Shown: positions 49,825 through 58,372 of the stretch, one piece after another
How the letters are laid out: every line of letters begins with the position of its first letter
Numbering within the stretch: the stretch's first letter is position 1
Assembly (NCBI GenBank): GCA_040289475.1
Contig: PSLF01000003.1
Location: 27,418-91,417 of the forward strand
Reading direction: 5' to 3'
DNA: 64,000 nucleotides
Source of the DNA: Acidimicrobiia bacterium
Lineage (GTDB): Bacteria > Actinomycetota > Acidimicrobiia > ATN3 > PSLF01
Translations under genes and position numbers: made by a program
Notes under the pieces: generated by a model
The model's database searches: none
What the model saw: only the letters and a program-made list of their open reading frames with translations
Told to the model about the DNA's origin: nothing

Positions 49825-51540
49825 ATGGCCGATATCCTCGTTGTCGAGGACGACGAAAGCGTTAGAACCCTCTTAGAGACTAACCTGTTGATAAAGGGGC
49901 ACAACGTGCTTCGTGCCCAGTCCGGAAGCGAATGTCTATCCATTCTCGAAAAACAGGTTCCTAACCTGATCGTGCTCGACCTGATGCTTCCTGACGCTGA
50001 CGGGATCGAGCTTCTAGAAATGATCAGAGAGAGGCCGGACTCCGAGCGTATTCCTGTCCTCATCCTCACAGCCAAAGGGGATGAGAGAGACAGGGTCCGA
50101 GGGTTCGCAGCCGGTGCCGATGACTACCTCGTAAAGCCGTTCTTCTCGACCGAGCTTCTACTTAGGATAGACCGCTTACTAAGCAACGCTGCGACCGGCT
50201 CTAGTTTCAGACAGCTCGCTCTTACCGATCGAGTCACGGGGTTGGGCAACCGGTCCTACTTCGAAACCCGTGTCGAGCAATTAAAAGATCAATCCGATCG
50301 AGAAGATGTCGACCTGACGTTGATGATAGTAGACCTTCCCGCCCTGCCCGAACAGGTACGCAAGTCTGGTTGGAAGACCACGGACATGGTGCTAGCAAAA
50401 CTGGGATCGGCAATAAAAAGTGCTCTTCTAGACAGGGAGGAAGCGTTTTGGCTTGGAACGCAAGCTGTAGTAACTTCCTTGCAAATCGATACTGCGGCTG
50501 CTGCTCGGTGCCGCCTTGACGAATTGAAAAAGATCGTAAAGGACTGTTTGGACACTCACCGAAGGCAGGTTTCCCTGATCCCCTACTTTGGCTTTTGCTT
50601 TTACGAGCCCCCCGAAACAATCCCAGACCTGTTGGACAAGGCTATTCGCTCTCCCTACGGTGCCCTTCCCAGGGTAGCACCCAGGGAATCTGTGAAAAAG
50701 TCTCCAGAAGATGCTGTGGAGGCCGCATTTGGCGGCAAGCTAACTGGGCTTGCACCCGTCGATTACGTCCCTGAGGTTTCCACTCGACGGAGCCACCGTA
50801 GTACTGGCGAGCACAAAATCGATAAAAGATTAGCCTTGAGCCAGATAAGTCAAATCGCTGCCTCGCTTGAGGCCGTCTCTCAAGGAGAGGACGAAGATTC
50901 CGACACGATCCAACCCCGACCCGATCAAGCTGGCTCGCCCAAAACTCCAAGTCGACCGCGGCAAAGTTCGCCGCTGCAGACGTCCGGGTCGAAGACCACT
51001 ACTACTCAACCCATCCCCATCACTCAGTCGGCAACCACCAGGCTCCCAAGATTGGATGAGAGCCAAGTCGCAGCTGCACTTCAAGAAGTGCTTGATGAAG
51101 CGACGAGAGATGTGCATGACGTGGCTGTGTGCTGCCTCGCCTTCGAGGGAGTTGAGGAAGTCAAAGGTAGGCTTGATCCGCAAGCAGTAGAGTCGCTTTT
51201 CGATACGATCGCCACCGAAGTCGCCACGGAAGCCGGTCTGGACAGATACGAATCCGCACAAGCGTTTTGGACTGGGACACACCTTTTTGTCACGCTGGCG
51301 GCCGCAAAGGTTCCGGATGCCAGGGAGGTCGCCAAGTCGCTCTCGGAGGCTGCTGCCACAAAACTCGCGCCCCACAGATTGAACCTCAAAGTCTCCGCCG
51401 GAGCCGGATACGTGTTCTTCGAATTTGAAGAGGCCGCTTCTGACCTTCTTGAGCGGGCCAAAGGATCTCCTTATAAAGGGGGTGTCCTGATCACACCGCT
51501 GGAGGCACGCAACCGATCTGTGGGAACTCCAGAATCGTAG
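49825..51540 (+). CDS. Receiver protein with two degenerate GGDEF-like domains (paralogue 4)
   Basis: The 571-residue protein has an intact receiver (Asp9-Asp10, Asp52 in VLDLMLP, Thr82, Lys104 in YLVKPF). A first GGDEF-like domain (about 128-285) has TDRVTGLGNRSYFE but FWLGTQ (209-214) at the catalytic loop. A Ser/Thr/Pro-rich linker (290-405) follows, then a second copy of the same fold (about 410-560) with FWTGTH (481-486). Both copies end in matching elements, DLLDKAIRSPYG and DLLERAKGSPYKG, showing an internal duplication. Neither can be an active diguanylate cyclase. AGGAG lies 11 bases before ATG 49825. It probably arose with paralogue 3 by tandem duplication. Confidence 0.85.
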   Translation: MADILVVEDDESVRTLLETNLLIKGHNVLRAQSGSECLSILEKQVPNLIVLDLMLPDADGIELLEMIRERPDSERIPVLILTAKGDERDRVRGFAAGADDYLVKPFFSTELLLRIDRLLSNAATGSSFRQLALTDRVTGLGNRSYFETRVEQLKDQSDREDVDLTLMIVDLPALPEQVRKSGWKTTDMVLAKLGSAIKSALLDREEAFWLGTQAVVTSLQIDTAAAARCRLDELKKIVKDCLDTHRRQVSLIPYFGFCFYEPPETIPDLLDKAIRSPYGALPRVAPRESVKKSPEDAVEAAFGGKLTGLAPVDYVPEVSTRRSHRSTGEHKIDKRLALSQISQIAASLEAVSQGEDEDSDTIQPRPDQAGSPKTPSRPRQSSPLQTSGSKTTTTQPIPITQSATTRLPRLDESQVAAALQEVLDEATRDVHDVAVCCLAFEGVEEVKGRLDPQAVESLFDTIATEVATEAGLDRYESAQAFWTGTHLFVTLAAAKVPDAREVAKSLSEAAATKLAPHRLNLKVSAGAGYVFFEFEEAASDLLERAKGSPYKGGVLITPLEARNRSVGTPES

Positions 51541-51583
51541 ACACCTAGAAGAGATACAACCTGTTTGCGGAAGATCCCACCCG

Positions 51584-52105
51584 CTATCGCCGGCCAAGCT
51601 CGGCGAGGACTTCTTCGTATACCCTGTAAGTACGCTCGTCGAAGCAGCAGAATCTTACCAGCTCGATAGCTGAGGAATTCTGGGTCCAATCATTACATAC
51701 AGTGACCGCAATCTCTGTCGCGGGGCGAAGCGGATAACCATAAGCTCCAGTCGATATAGCGGGAAAAGCAATACTCCTAGCGCCCAGCTCCGCAGCGACC
51801 TCTAAGGACCTTCGATAGCAACTGGCCAACAGCTCAGGCTCTCCGCTGTCGCCTCCTCGCCAAACGGGCCCCACGGTGTGGATTATCCACTTTGCCTCTA
51901 GCCGGTATCCCTTCGTTGCTTTGGCATCACCAATTCTACAGCCCCCAAGCTGCTTGCACTCCTCCAGCAGTTCGGGTCCCGCAGCTCGGTGGATAGCTCC
52001 GTCGACACCACCTCCACCCAACAAAGACTGGTTTGCGGCGTTTACTACCGCGTCAACGCGCTCCTTTGTGATATCGCCTAGTACTATTTCAAGCTTTGCT
52101 GGCAT
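51584..52105 (-). CDS. Macro-domain ADP-ribose-binding protein
   Basis: The 173-residue single macro domain has [20 protein letters not shown] (10-29), [14 protein letters not shown] (30-43), the [10 protein letters not shown] strand and the phosphate loop [13 protein letters not shown]. This is the MacroD/YmdB-type arrangement, whose members hydrolyse O-acetyl-ADP-ribose or remove mono-ADP-ribose from proteins. ATG 52105 has AAAGGA 8 bases upstream. It lies downstream of a hypothetical gene on the same strand, and no ADP-ribosyltransferase or sirtuin is in the window to name its substrate. Confidence 0.93.
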   Translation of the reverse strand: MPAKLEIVLGDITKERVDAVVNAANQSLLGGGGVDGAIHRAAGPELLEECKQLGGCRIGDAKATKGYRLEAKWIIHTVGPVWRGGDSGEPELLASCYRRSLEVAAELGARSIAFPAISTGAYGYPLRPATEIAVTVCNDWTQNSSAIELVRFCCFDERTYRVYEEVLAELGRR

Positions 52106-52166
52106 TGGTACATTCCTTTAGACCACCTACCCTCGTCTAGGGCGCTTACCACATTGGAGAATGCGC

Positions 52167-52769
52167 TTACCGAGGCAGAGAAATCCTCGCTTTGTCGCCA
52201 ACGCCGAAAGCGGTTTTCACGGCGCTAACCACCTCGGATGGTCCATCCCAGTGAGCATCCAAAATGTCTACCAGTGACGTAGACGAGTTGTCCATCAAAA
52301 AGGCCTCGAAGATTTCAGGGTCGCCTATCCAGCCCCCGTTCACTCGAGCTGCTGTCACGACCGACGGGATGACCTCCCCTTCTGTGACAAAGGCGCTTGG
52401 GGAGAGCCAGAAAATCCACCCTAACCAATCTCCTCTATCGAAAGCCACCAGCTTGCACCAGTTCTGAGTGTGAACTCTGATCGCAATCGTTGGACACCTC
52501 AGGGTCTTAGAGATCGACTCTGCGGTCACCTCGGCATCGGAGTCAACTTCCAAAACGACCGCACCGTCGAAGTTCTTGGGCCGCCCAACCACGAGACTAT
52601 TGGGACAAAACAAAGTCTTGGCTTCCTCTCTTTCATCCTCCGACTCCCATAACGGCCCCATAGCCTCGTCCACCTCCGACCACAACTCGGAGGAGTATCG
52701 CTTCATGGCGGCGTAGCACTCCTCGAGGCTGACACCAAAGGCAATGACTTCGTCGAAGAACTGCCCCAT
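52167..52769 (-). CDS. Hypothetical acidic protein
   Basis: I do not recognise this 200-residue protein. It is acidic, soluble, rich in Trp (WSEVDEAMGPLWESEDERE, GDWLGWIFWLSP) and appears alpha/beta, with no membrane segment or signal peptide. AAGGA lies about 9 bases before ATG 52769. Composition and length support a real gene, and it could be co-transcribed with the macro-domain gene 61 bases downstream. No catalytic motif is visible. Confidence 0.6.
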   Translation of the reverse strand: MGQFFDEVIAFGVSLEECYAAMKRYSSELWSEVDEAMGPLWESEDEREEAKTLFCPNSLVVGRPKNFDGAVVLEVDSDAEVTAESISKTLRCPTIAIRVHTQNWCKLVAFDRGDWLGWIFWLSPSAFVTEGEVIPSVVTAARVNGGWIGDPEIFEAFLMDNSSTSLVDILDAHWDGPSEVVSAVKTAFGVGDKARISLPR

Positions 52770-53076
52770 CTGCGGGTATCCTTGATTCCAGGCTCCAGCA
52801 ACATACCGAGCTCACAGCGACCTGCTCGAGGCGATGGTGTTCTCGCCGAGAGAGAAGGCTGTGTAGTAACACAGAGTACATTTTGTCTTCAACCATCGGT
52901 TTGGAAGCGGATTTGAGCACCGACTTTCAGAGGAAGTCGTGCAGAAGAATTGAGCAGGCTGCGTCTTGGCTTTATACTGCATCGCCGTTCGTCCTCGAAA
53001 ACGAGGAGTGCTTAGTTTGTAGTCATAATCCGTAAAAATTCGAAGATGTCGGCCATCATCTGTTAGGAGGCCCAAG
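52770..53076. other. 307-base region upstream of hppA: promoter and leader
   Basis: No gene is seen. It holds the hppA promoter (52950-52978) and a leader of about 90 bases with a perfect 6-bp hairpin, TCCTCG-AAAA-CGAGGA (52992-53007). Bases 52770-52940 show nothing I can name beyond the upstream part of the divergent hypothetical gene. Confidence 0.5.
52950..52978 (+). promoter_or_regulatory. Predicted hppA promoter
   Basis: -35 TTGAGC (52950-52955), 17-base spacer, -10 TATACT (52973-52978). Transcription would start near 52985 and the leader contains the hairpin at 52992-53007. Confidence 0.6.
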
Positions 53077-55389
53077 TTGGTAACCCTTCTCGCTGCAGCA
53101 GGAGAGGCACAGCGCCAAGACATTCGACTCGGGAGCACCGAGTGGGTGATCCTTGTGGGCGTACTATCGGCAGCACTGCTCGCCATAGCTCTGGCCTTTG
53201 TGCTCACCAGACTCATACTCGCCGAGGATCAGGGCACTGAAAAAATGAAAGAGATTGCCCGCGCCATTCAAGTGGGAGCACAGGCCTACCTGAACAGGCA
53301 GATCAAAACAATCTCGGTAATGGTCCTAGTGTTGTTCGGACTCGTTTTAGTCTCGGCTCTCGGCGATGGCGTAGGGGCTGCCTTGGGGCGCTCTGTGGCA
53401 TTCGTCGCTGGGTGTTTCCTTTCAGGCCTTACAGGGTACTTAGGAATGAGCCTCGCAGTTCGAGGAAATGTTCGGACGACAGCAGCAGCATCCTCCAAAG
53501 GTCTCCCGGACGCACTGAGAATCGCTTTTCGGACGGGAGGAATAGCTGGTCTTTTCACCGTAGGACTGGGTCTTCTGGGAGCCACTCTAATTTTCATGAT
53601 TTACCAGGGCTCAGCAACGCTCGTTCTAGTCGGATTCGGTTTCGGAGGCTCCCTGCTCGCCCTTTTCATGAGGGTTGGTGGCGGCATTTATACCAAGGCA
53701 GCAGACGTAGGTGCCGACTTAGTGGGAAAGGTAGAGAAAGGGATCCCCGAAGACGATCCCCGGAACGCCGCTGTCATAGCTGACAATGTCGGCGACAACG
53801 TAGGTGACTGCGCTGGAATGGCAGCCGACCTTTTTGAAAGCTATGAAGTAACCCTCGTAGCATCGATGATCTTGGGGTACGCAGCCATCGAATCCATCAT
53901 GCCCGGCAAGGGAACCCTGGGTGTCATATTCCCCTTGGCGGCGAGGGCAATAGGGGTTCTTGCCTCGATAGTTGGAATCTTTTTTGTGAAAGCCCGCAAA
54001 GACGAAACGCGGGCCACAACTAGACCTATACAAAATGGTTTTTTGGTGTCGGCAATTCTCACCGCGATAGCAACTTACTTGCTCGCCCACTTCTACGTAG
54101 GAGATCTTCGTCTGGCCCACGCTGTTTTGGTGGGCCTGGTGCTCGCCGTTGCAGTGAGTTTTCTTACCGACTACTTCACTTCCACGCAGCGCGCACCAGT
54201 GTTGGAAGTAGCCGAGTCGACTCAAACAGGTCCAGCTACGACTATTCTTTCCGGATTTTCTGTCGGCCTCGAGGCTTCCGTGTGGGCCATTGTTGCGATC
54301 GCTGTTGCGATCTACGCCGCTTTGAAGCTCGCTGGTGGCAATGTTCAGCTGGCGTTCTATCTCGTCTCGCTCACGGGCATGGGTATGCTATCTACCACGG
54401 GCGTCATAGTCTCGATGGACACCTATGGGCCTGTAGCCGACAACGCAGCCGGCATCTCTGAAATGGCTGGTGAAACCGACGAAGAAGCTCTAAAGGTCAT
54501 GGTCAGCTTGGATGCCGTAGGCAACACGACCAAAGCGATCACCAAAGGCTTCGCAATCGGTTCGGCAGTGGTAGCAGCCGTTTCCTTGTTCGCAAGCTAT
54601 ATCGAGGTCATCGGTACTCGACGGGGACTGGGCGTTACAGAGGCTCTGCGCGACATCCAGATAAACATCGCAGATCCCAAAACTTTCATCGGGCTACTCG
54701 TCGGAGGATCCATTGCCTTGCTTTTCTCGGGATTGGCGATAAAAGCTGTGGGCAGAACTGCAGGACGGGTAGTCCAGGAGGTGCGTCGACAGTTCCGGCT
54801 TCACCCCGGGATCATGACAGGCAACGAAAAACCAGACTACGCAGCTGTGGTCGACATCTGCACTAGGGACTCCCTAAGAGAGCTCGCAACCCCAGCTCTT
54901 CTAGCCGTTCTAAGTCCGCTCATCATAGGTTTTGCCCTCGGTGAGTACGCGATGGGAGCGTTTTTAGGAGCTGCTATTCTCACTGGGCAGTTGATGGCTG
55001 TAATGCTTGCAACCTCGGGTGCAGCATGGGACAACGCTAAAAAATACATAGAAGATGGACACTTAGGCGGAAAAGGCTCCGAATCGCACAAAGCAGCTGT
55101 GATCGGGGACACCGTCGGAGATCCCTTCAAAGACACAGCTGGACCCGCTATAAACCCGCTCATCAAAGTCATCAATCTGGTCGCAGTGTTAGCCCTTCCT
55201 GCCATCATAAGCTCGGCAGGCAACAAACCTTTGCGGGTCACGATAGTGCTCGTTTGCATAGGAGTACTCGGCGCTGCGATCGCTTTTTCGAAAAGAAAAA
55301 GTGAGTCTCTCTTAGAGGAAGAAGGAACACAACGGGAAACAGCCAAAGAGCCCTCGATCGAGCAGGCGAGGGCAGGAAGCGGAAACTGA
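53077..55389 (+). CDS. hppA: Membrane-bound proton-pumping pyrophosphatase, K+-independent type
   Basis: HppA hydrolyses pyrophosphate and pumps protons across the membrane. The 770-residue protein has about 16 membrane segments and the catalytic blocks KAADVGADLVGKVEKGIPEDD and NVGDNVGDCAGMAADLFESY near residues 206-255, plus a second set GDTVGDPFKDTAGPAINPL near the C-terminus. The region GNTTKAITKG has Lys486 and Thr489 at the positions that separate K+-independent (Lys/Thr) from K+-dependent (Ala/Gly) enzymes, so this should not need potassium. The TTG start has AGGAGG 6 bases upstream. It can recycle the pyrophosphate made by Sat and biosynthetic ligases. Confidence 0.97.
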   Translation: MVTLLAAAGEAQRQDIRLGSTEWVILVGVLSAALLAIALAFVLTRLILAEDQGTEKMKEIARAIQVGAQAYLNRQIKTISVMVLVLFGLVLVSALGDGVGAALGRSVAFVAGCFLSGLTGYLGMSLAVRGNVRTTAAASSKGLPDALRIAFRTGGIAGLFTVGLGLLGATLIFMIYQGSATLVLVGFGFGGSLLALFMRVGGGIYTKAADVGADLVGKVEKGIPEDDPRNAAVIADNVGDNVGDCAGMAADLFESYEVTLVASMILGYAAIESIMPGKGTLGVIFPLAARAIGVLASIVGIFFVKARKDETRATTRPIQNGFLVSAILTAIATYLLAHFYVGDLRLAHAVLVGLVLAVAVSFLTDYFTSTQRAPVLEVAESTQTGPATTILSGFSVGLEASVWAIVAIAVAIYAALKLAGGNVQLAFYLVSLTGMGMLSTTGVIVSMDTYGPVADNAAGISEMAGETDEEALKVMVSLDAVGNTTKAITKGFAIGSAVVAAVSLFASYIEVIGTRRGLGVTEALRDIQINIADPKTFIGLLVGGSIALLFSGLAIKAVGRTAGRVVQEVRRQFRLHPGIMTGNEKPDYAAVVDICTRDSLRELATPALLAVLSPLIIGFALGEYAMGAFLGAAILTGQLMAVMLATSGAAWDNAKKYIEDGHLGGKGSESHKAAVIGDTVGDPFKDTAGPAINPLIKVINLVAVLALPAIISSAGNKPLRVTIVLVCIGVLGAAIAFSKRKSESLLEEEGTQRETAKEPSIEQARAGSGN

Positions 55390-55400
55390 AAACGGGGCAG

Positions 55401-56027
55401 GTGTGGCTCGTTCGCCACGGAGAAGTTTATAATCCATCAGCAGTCGTCTACGGAAAACTCCCCGGTTTCCCGCTTTCGGAGAGAGGCGCTAGGCAAGCTC
55501 GATCACTTGGATTGCGCCTTGCCAGCACGGGCGTAGCAGCCGTTTATTCAAGTCCTCTCGAAAGAGCTCGACAGACAGCGCAAATTCTCACCGAGACCGC
55601 AAGACTTCCAGATCCGGTGATATTGGAGGACTTAACGGAGTGGGAGCTTGGATCCCGTTGGTCCGGCCATACCTGGGATTGGATCAAGCAAAATCGTCCC
55701 AAAGAATGGGAGGCATACCGCTCGCATCCTGCTTCAATTCGGTTCATCGATGAGACCTTGGAAGTCTTGGCCCAAAGAATGCGGCGAGCACTGCGACATG
55801 CCTTGCAAGAGACCCCGGACTTTCCCCAGCGAGCGGTCTGTATCGTCTCTCACGCAGATCCCCTCAAAGTCCTTCTTCTGAGCCTGATGGGGGAAGACCT
55901 CAACAGCATCCACTCCGTCGAACTGGACGTCGGCTCGGGCATCCTCGTAGAAGTTAAAGTGGGCCCGTCTGCGGACCCTTCTAGTGTGAGCGGGACAAAA
56001 ATCCTCGATCAAGCAACTGGTGACTAA
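55401..56027 (+). CDS. Histidine phosphatase family protein (phosphoglycerate-mutase-like)
   Basis: The 208-residue protein starts with WLVRHGEVYNP, whose His is the phospho-acceptor of the RHG phosphatase superfamily, and has YSSPLERARQTAQIL and the second catalytic His in VCIVSHADPLKVLLL. The length and GHTWDWIKQNRPKEWEAYRS insertion fit the 2,3-bisphosphoglycerate-independent-type small phosphatases (CobC/GpmB-like) found in actinobacteria. The substrate is unknown. The GTG start lies 11 bases after hppA, so it belongs to the same transcript. Confidence 0.9.
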   Translation: MWLVRHGEVYNPSAVVYGKLPGFPLSERGARQARSLGLRLASTGVAAVYSSPLERARQTAQILTETARLPDPVILEDLTEWELGSRWSGHTWDWIKQNRPKEWEAYRSHPASIRFIDETLEVLAQRMRRALRHALQETPDFPQRAVCIVSHADPLKVLLLSLMGEDLNSIHSVELDVGSGILVEVKVGPSADPSSVSGTKILDQATGD

Positions 56028-56030
56028 AAG

Positions 56031-56348
56031 ATGCAAGGCAGGAATACGAGCCAAGAGTCTTTAGCCCAGCGAATACCCGATGCGAAAGACCCCCTCTTGC
56101 GTCGCAGAAAGCTCTCTTGGCGTTGGCGCCTGTTCGTCGTTTTTACCGTGGCTTTGGCGGGAGTTGCTGGAGGGGCTATCGGCGCAGCTGTAGCTAGGCT
56201 CGGGTGTGAAGAGTGCAGCGCGCCCTCCGTTGCGCTGGGAGCAGCGCTAGGAATGGCGTTTGCAGGGATAGGAATGGCCATCCTTGCGGTGTTAGTGGCG
56301 AGGTCCTTCGTGGAATGGGAGGACTCGCGCCAATGTAGCTCGCCCTAG
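56031..56348 (+). CDS. Small two-pass membrane protein, function unknown
   Basis: The 105-residue protein has a basic N-terminus (LLRRRKLSWRWR) and two Gly/Ala-rich hydrophobic segments (about 34-56 and 66-91) separated by a loop with two cysteines (LGCEECSAP). It starts 3 bases after the phosphatase stop, so it is probably co-translated with it. I recognise no family. Confidence 0.65.
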   Translation: MQGRNTSQESLAQRIPDAKDPLLRRRKLSWRWRLFVVFTVALAGVAGGAIGAAVARLGCEECSAPSVALGAALGMAFAGIGMAILAVLVARSFVEWEDSRQCSSP

Positions 56349-56395
56349 CGAAGCGGATGACCTTCAGGCTGCTAGGGTAGGGACGAGGTCCAGAC

Positions 56396-56842
56396 CTACC
56401 GGTGGCCGTGACTCAGCGACAGAACCTTTTGAGCCAGCTCGATGTGGGGGAGCTCACCCACATCAGAGGAAAGTTCGCTCACGCTCCAGCGAGTGAGATC
56501 TCGCATCGAAACAATGCCTACGAGCTGGTTCTTGTCAATCACCGGAAGATGACGGATCCCTCTCATGACCATCGATCGTGCCGCCTCTTCCAAGCTCGTT
56601 TGGGGAGTCACGTACACGACATCGTGGGTTTCGTGATCCTTGGCTTTCGTTGTGTACAAGTCAAGTCCCTCCGCTACCGCCGCGATTACATCTCGCTCCG
56701 TGAGGATGCCCAAGACCCTCCCTTCTTCGACTATGATCACCGATCCAACACCTCTCTCATGGATGATCTTTGCCACGTCGGAGAGGGAAGCTTCCCCAGA
56801 AGCAGTAACAAGGTTTCTCTGCATAATCGATCCAACTTCCAT
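56396..56842 (-). CDS. Two-CBS-domain protein
   Basis: The 148-residue protein consists of a CBS pair: residues 1-60 (VGSIMQRNLVTASGEASLSD, RGVGSVIIVEEGRVLGILTE) and 70-130 (TPQTSLEEAARSMVMRGIRH, LPVIDKNQLVGIVSMRDLTR). CBS pairs bind adenine nucleotides or SAM and usually control a partner protein. The ATG at 56842 has GAGG 4 bases upstream. It diverges from the PhoU-RCK_C gene, whose domains are also ligand-sensing modules, across a 190-base gap. The target is unknown. Confidence 0.92.
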   Translation of the reverse strand: MEVGSIMQRNLVTASGEASLSDVAKIIHERGVGSVIIVEEGRVLGILTERDVIAAVAEGLDLYTTKAKDHETHDVVYVTPQTSLEEAARSMVMRGIRHLPVIDKNQLVGIVSMRDLTRWSVSELSSDVGELPHIELAQKVLSLSHGHR

Positions 56843-57032
56843 AAAGCCTCAAAACCTCCGCTTGGCCAGAGTGAATATGTCTGGTGCCTGCGGTATCATG
56901 TTACCTAACGACACACGCGCTCTAACAGGTGATGCACACTTCCTTTGAAGAAATGGACAACTCTGTAACCACAGACTCTGGCCTTGTTGCTTTGGTCATC
57001 TGCGCCTTCTGAGTACCCTACTCCCTCTGGCT

Positions 57033-58232
57033 ATGTCCGAAGAACTTCGTCCGAACCTAAAGTCGATGCTGTCGGAGGCGAAAGATACCTCCGAGATAAT
57101 GGTCGATCTAGCGTATGCAGCTCTTTTCTACTTATCACCTGACATCGCTGAAGAACTTGATCGCCTAGAGAAGAGACTCACAGAGCTCATTTTTGACATG
57201 AGAATTTTGTGTTTGGTAGCGGCGAGGTCTCGTGAAGACGCCGAGGGTATGGCCTCAGTTCTTCAGGTAGTGGGAGCGATCGAGAAGATCGCTAACGCAG
57301 CAGTAGACATCGGTCGGATCGTCACGAGAAACCTCGGAATTCCAGCTGGCCTCATTCGAGACTTGTCCCAGGCCGAGGAAGTTGTGACGAGGGCCAGAGT
57401 GCGAAGGAACTCTCAGGGATGCGGTGCCACCCTTCGGGACCTACAGCTACCGACAGAGTTCGGTGTGAGGGTTATAGCCATCCGACGGGGGGACGACTGG
57501 GTCTTCGATCCAGCCGGACCCGACGTGGTATCCGAGGACGACGTTGTTTTCATGCAAGGGCCTCCCGACGGGATCGCAGCAGTCAGGGAGCTGTTCGGTG
57601 CGCCTCCCCTGTCTCCTCCTCCTTACGACCCCGAGGAAGAGTTCACGGATTTGGGCCGAGCCATAGACGTTCTAGTGGAGATGAAGAACATCTCCGAGGC
57701 CGCCGTTGGCCTCGCATACTCAGCTTTGATGTTCAACGACAGGAGCCTTGCGGCCGAAGTCCGTCGTCTCGAAGAGCGCATGGACGAGATGCGAGAACAG
57801 CTAGAGCTATGGACTCTGAGAGCGGCAGCGGCGTCGATTGACCCGAGGCCACTTAGAGGCCTTTTACACCTCGGCGTGGCGAGCGAGTCGATCGGAGACG
57901 CAGCTGTCGATATGGTGTGGCTCGTAGAAGAAAACGAGGAAATCCACCCCGTTTTTGCGCTGTCAATGGGCGAAAGCGACGAAACGGTTATAAAGACCCG
58001 AGTGGCAGAAGACAGTCGAGCCGCTGGTTCGACGCTCGGAGACCTGCGCGTAGAGGTCGAGACTGGGGTGCGGATTTTAGCCATTCGGAGAAAGGCGCGG
58101 TGGATATACCGACCACGCGGCTTTACACGACTAGAACCGGGTGACGAACTTATAGGAGTGGGCCCCCCAGAAGGAGAGGAAAGTCTTGCATTCCTAGTCG
58201 GCTCCACCGCTACTGCAGCCCGATTTGACTGA
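57033..58232 (+). CDS. Tandem PhoU-RCK_C (TrkA_C) domain protein
   Basis: The 399-residue soluble protein is an internal duplication. Each half has a PhoU-like helical domain (about 5-105 and 215-305; compare KDTSEIMVDLAYAALFY with KNISEAAVGLAYSALMF) followed by an RCK_C/TrkA_C ligand-binding domain (about 118-195 and 312-390; compare VIAIRRGDDWVFDPAGPDVV with ILAIRRKARWIYRPRGFTRL). RCK_C domains bind ions or nucleotides and PhoU helices bind metals. Such proteins are thought to regulate ion channels or transporters, but no channel is encoded next to it. No clear Shine-Dalgarno site precedes ATG 57033. It is divergent from the CBS gene. Confidence 0.88.
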   Translation: MSEELRPNLKSMLSEAKDTSEIMVDLAYAALFYLSPDIAEELDRLEKRLTELIFDMRILCLVAARSREDAEGMASVLQVVGAIEKIANAAVDIGRIVTRNLGIPAGLIRDLSQAEEVVTRARVRRNSQGCGATLRDLQLPTEFGVRVIAIRRGDDWVFDPAGPDVVSEDDVVFMQGPPDGIAAVRELFGAPPLSPPPYDPEEEFTDLGRAIDVLVEMKNISEAAVGLAYSALMFNDRSLAAEVRRLEERMDEMREQLELWTLRAAAASIDPRPLRGLLHLGVASESIGDAAVDMVWLVEENEEIHPVFALSMGESDETVIKTRVAEDSRAAGSTLGDLRVEVETGVRILAIRRKARWIYRPRGFTRLEPGDELIGVGPPEGEESLAFLVGSTATAARFD

Positions 58233-58330
58233 TGGCTAAACCTCTTCTATTCGTCATGATCGATACGGTTTTAACCGAAATTCAGCATTGCAACCCCAGA
58301 TGGTTTCTGAGGGTGCCGCGTGAAGCCCTT

Positions 58331-58351
58331 CTTCTAGGCGGCTCCTAGAAG
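58331..58351. terminator. Hairpin between convergent PhoU-RCK_C and fabF genes
   Basis: CTTCTAGG and CCTAGAAG form a perfect 8-bp stem with a 5-base loop in the 140-base gap between convergent genes. A T5 run lies 11 bases further on in the plus direction. It is a plausible but not ideal terminator. Confidence 0.45.
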
Positions 58352-58372
58352 GTAGGATGCTGTTTTTGCTCC

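Noticed and set aside
56377..56400. GGTAGG / CCTACC pair between the small membrane protein and CBS genes as a terminator
   Set aside because: Six-bp stem with a 13-base loop and no T-run; too weak to call.
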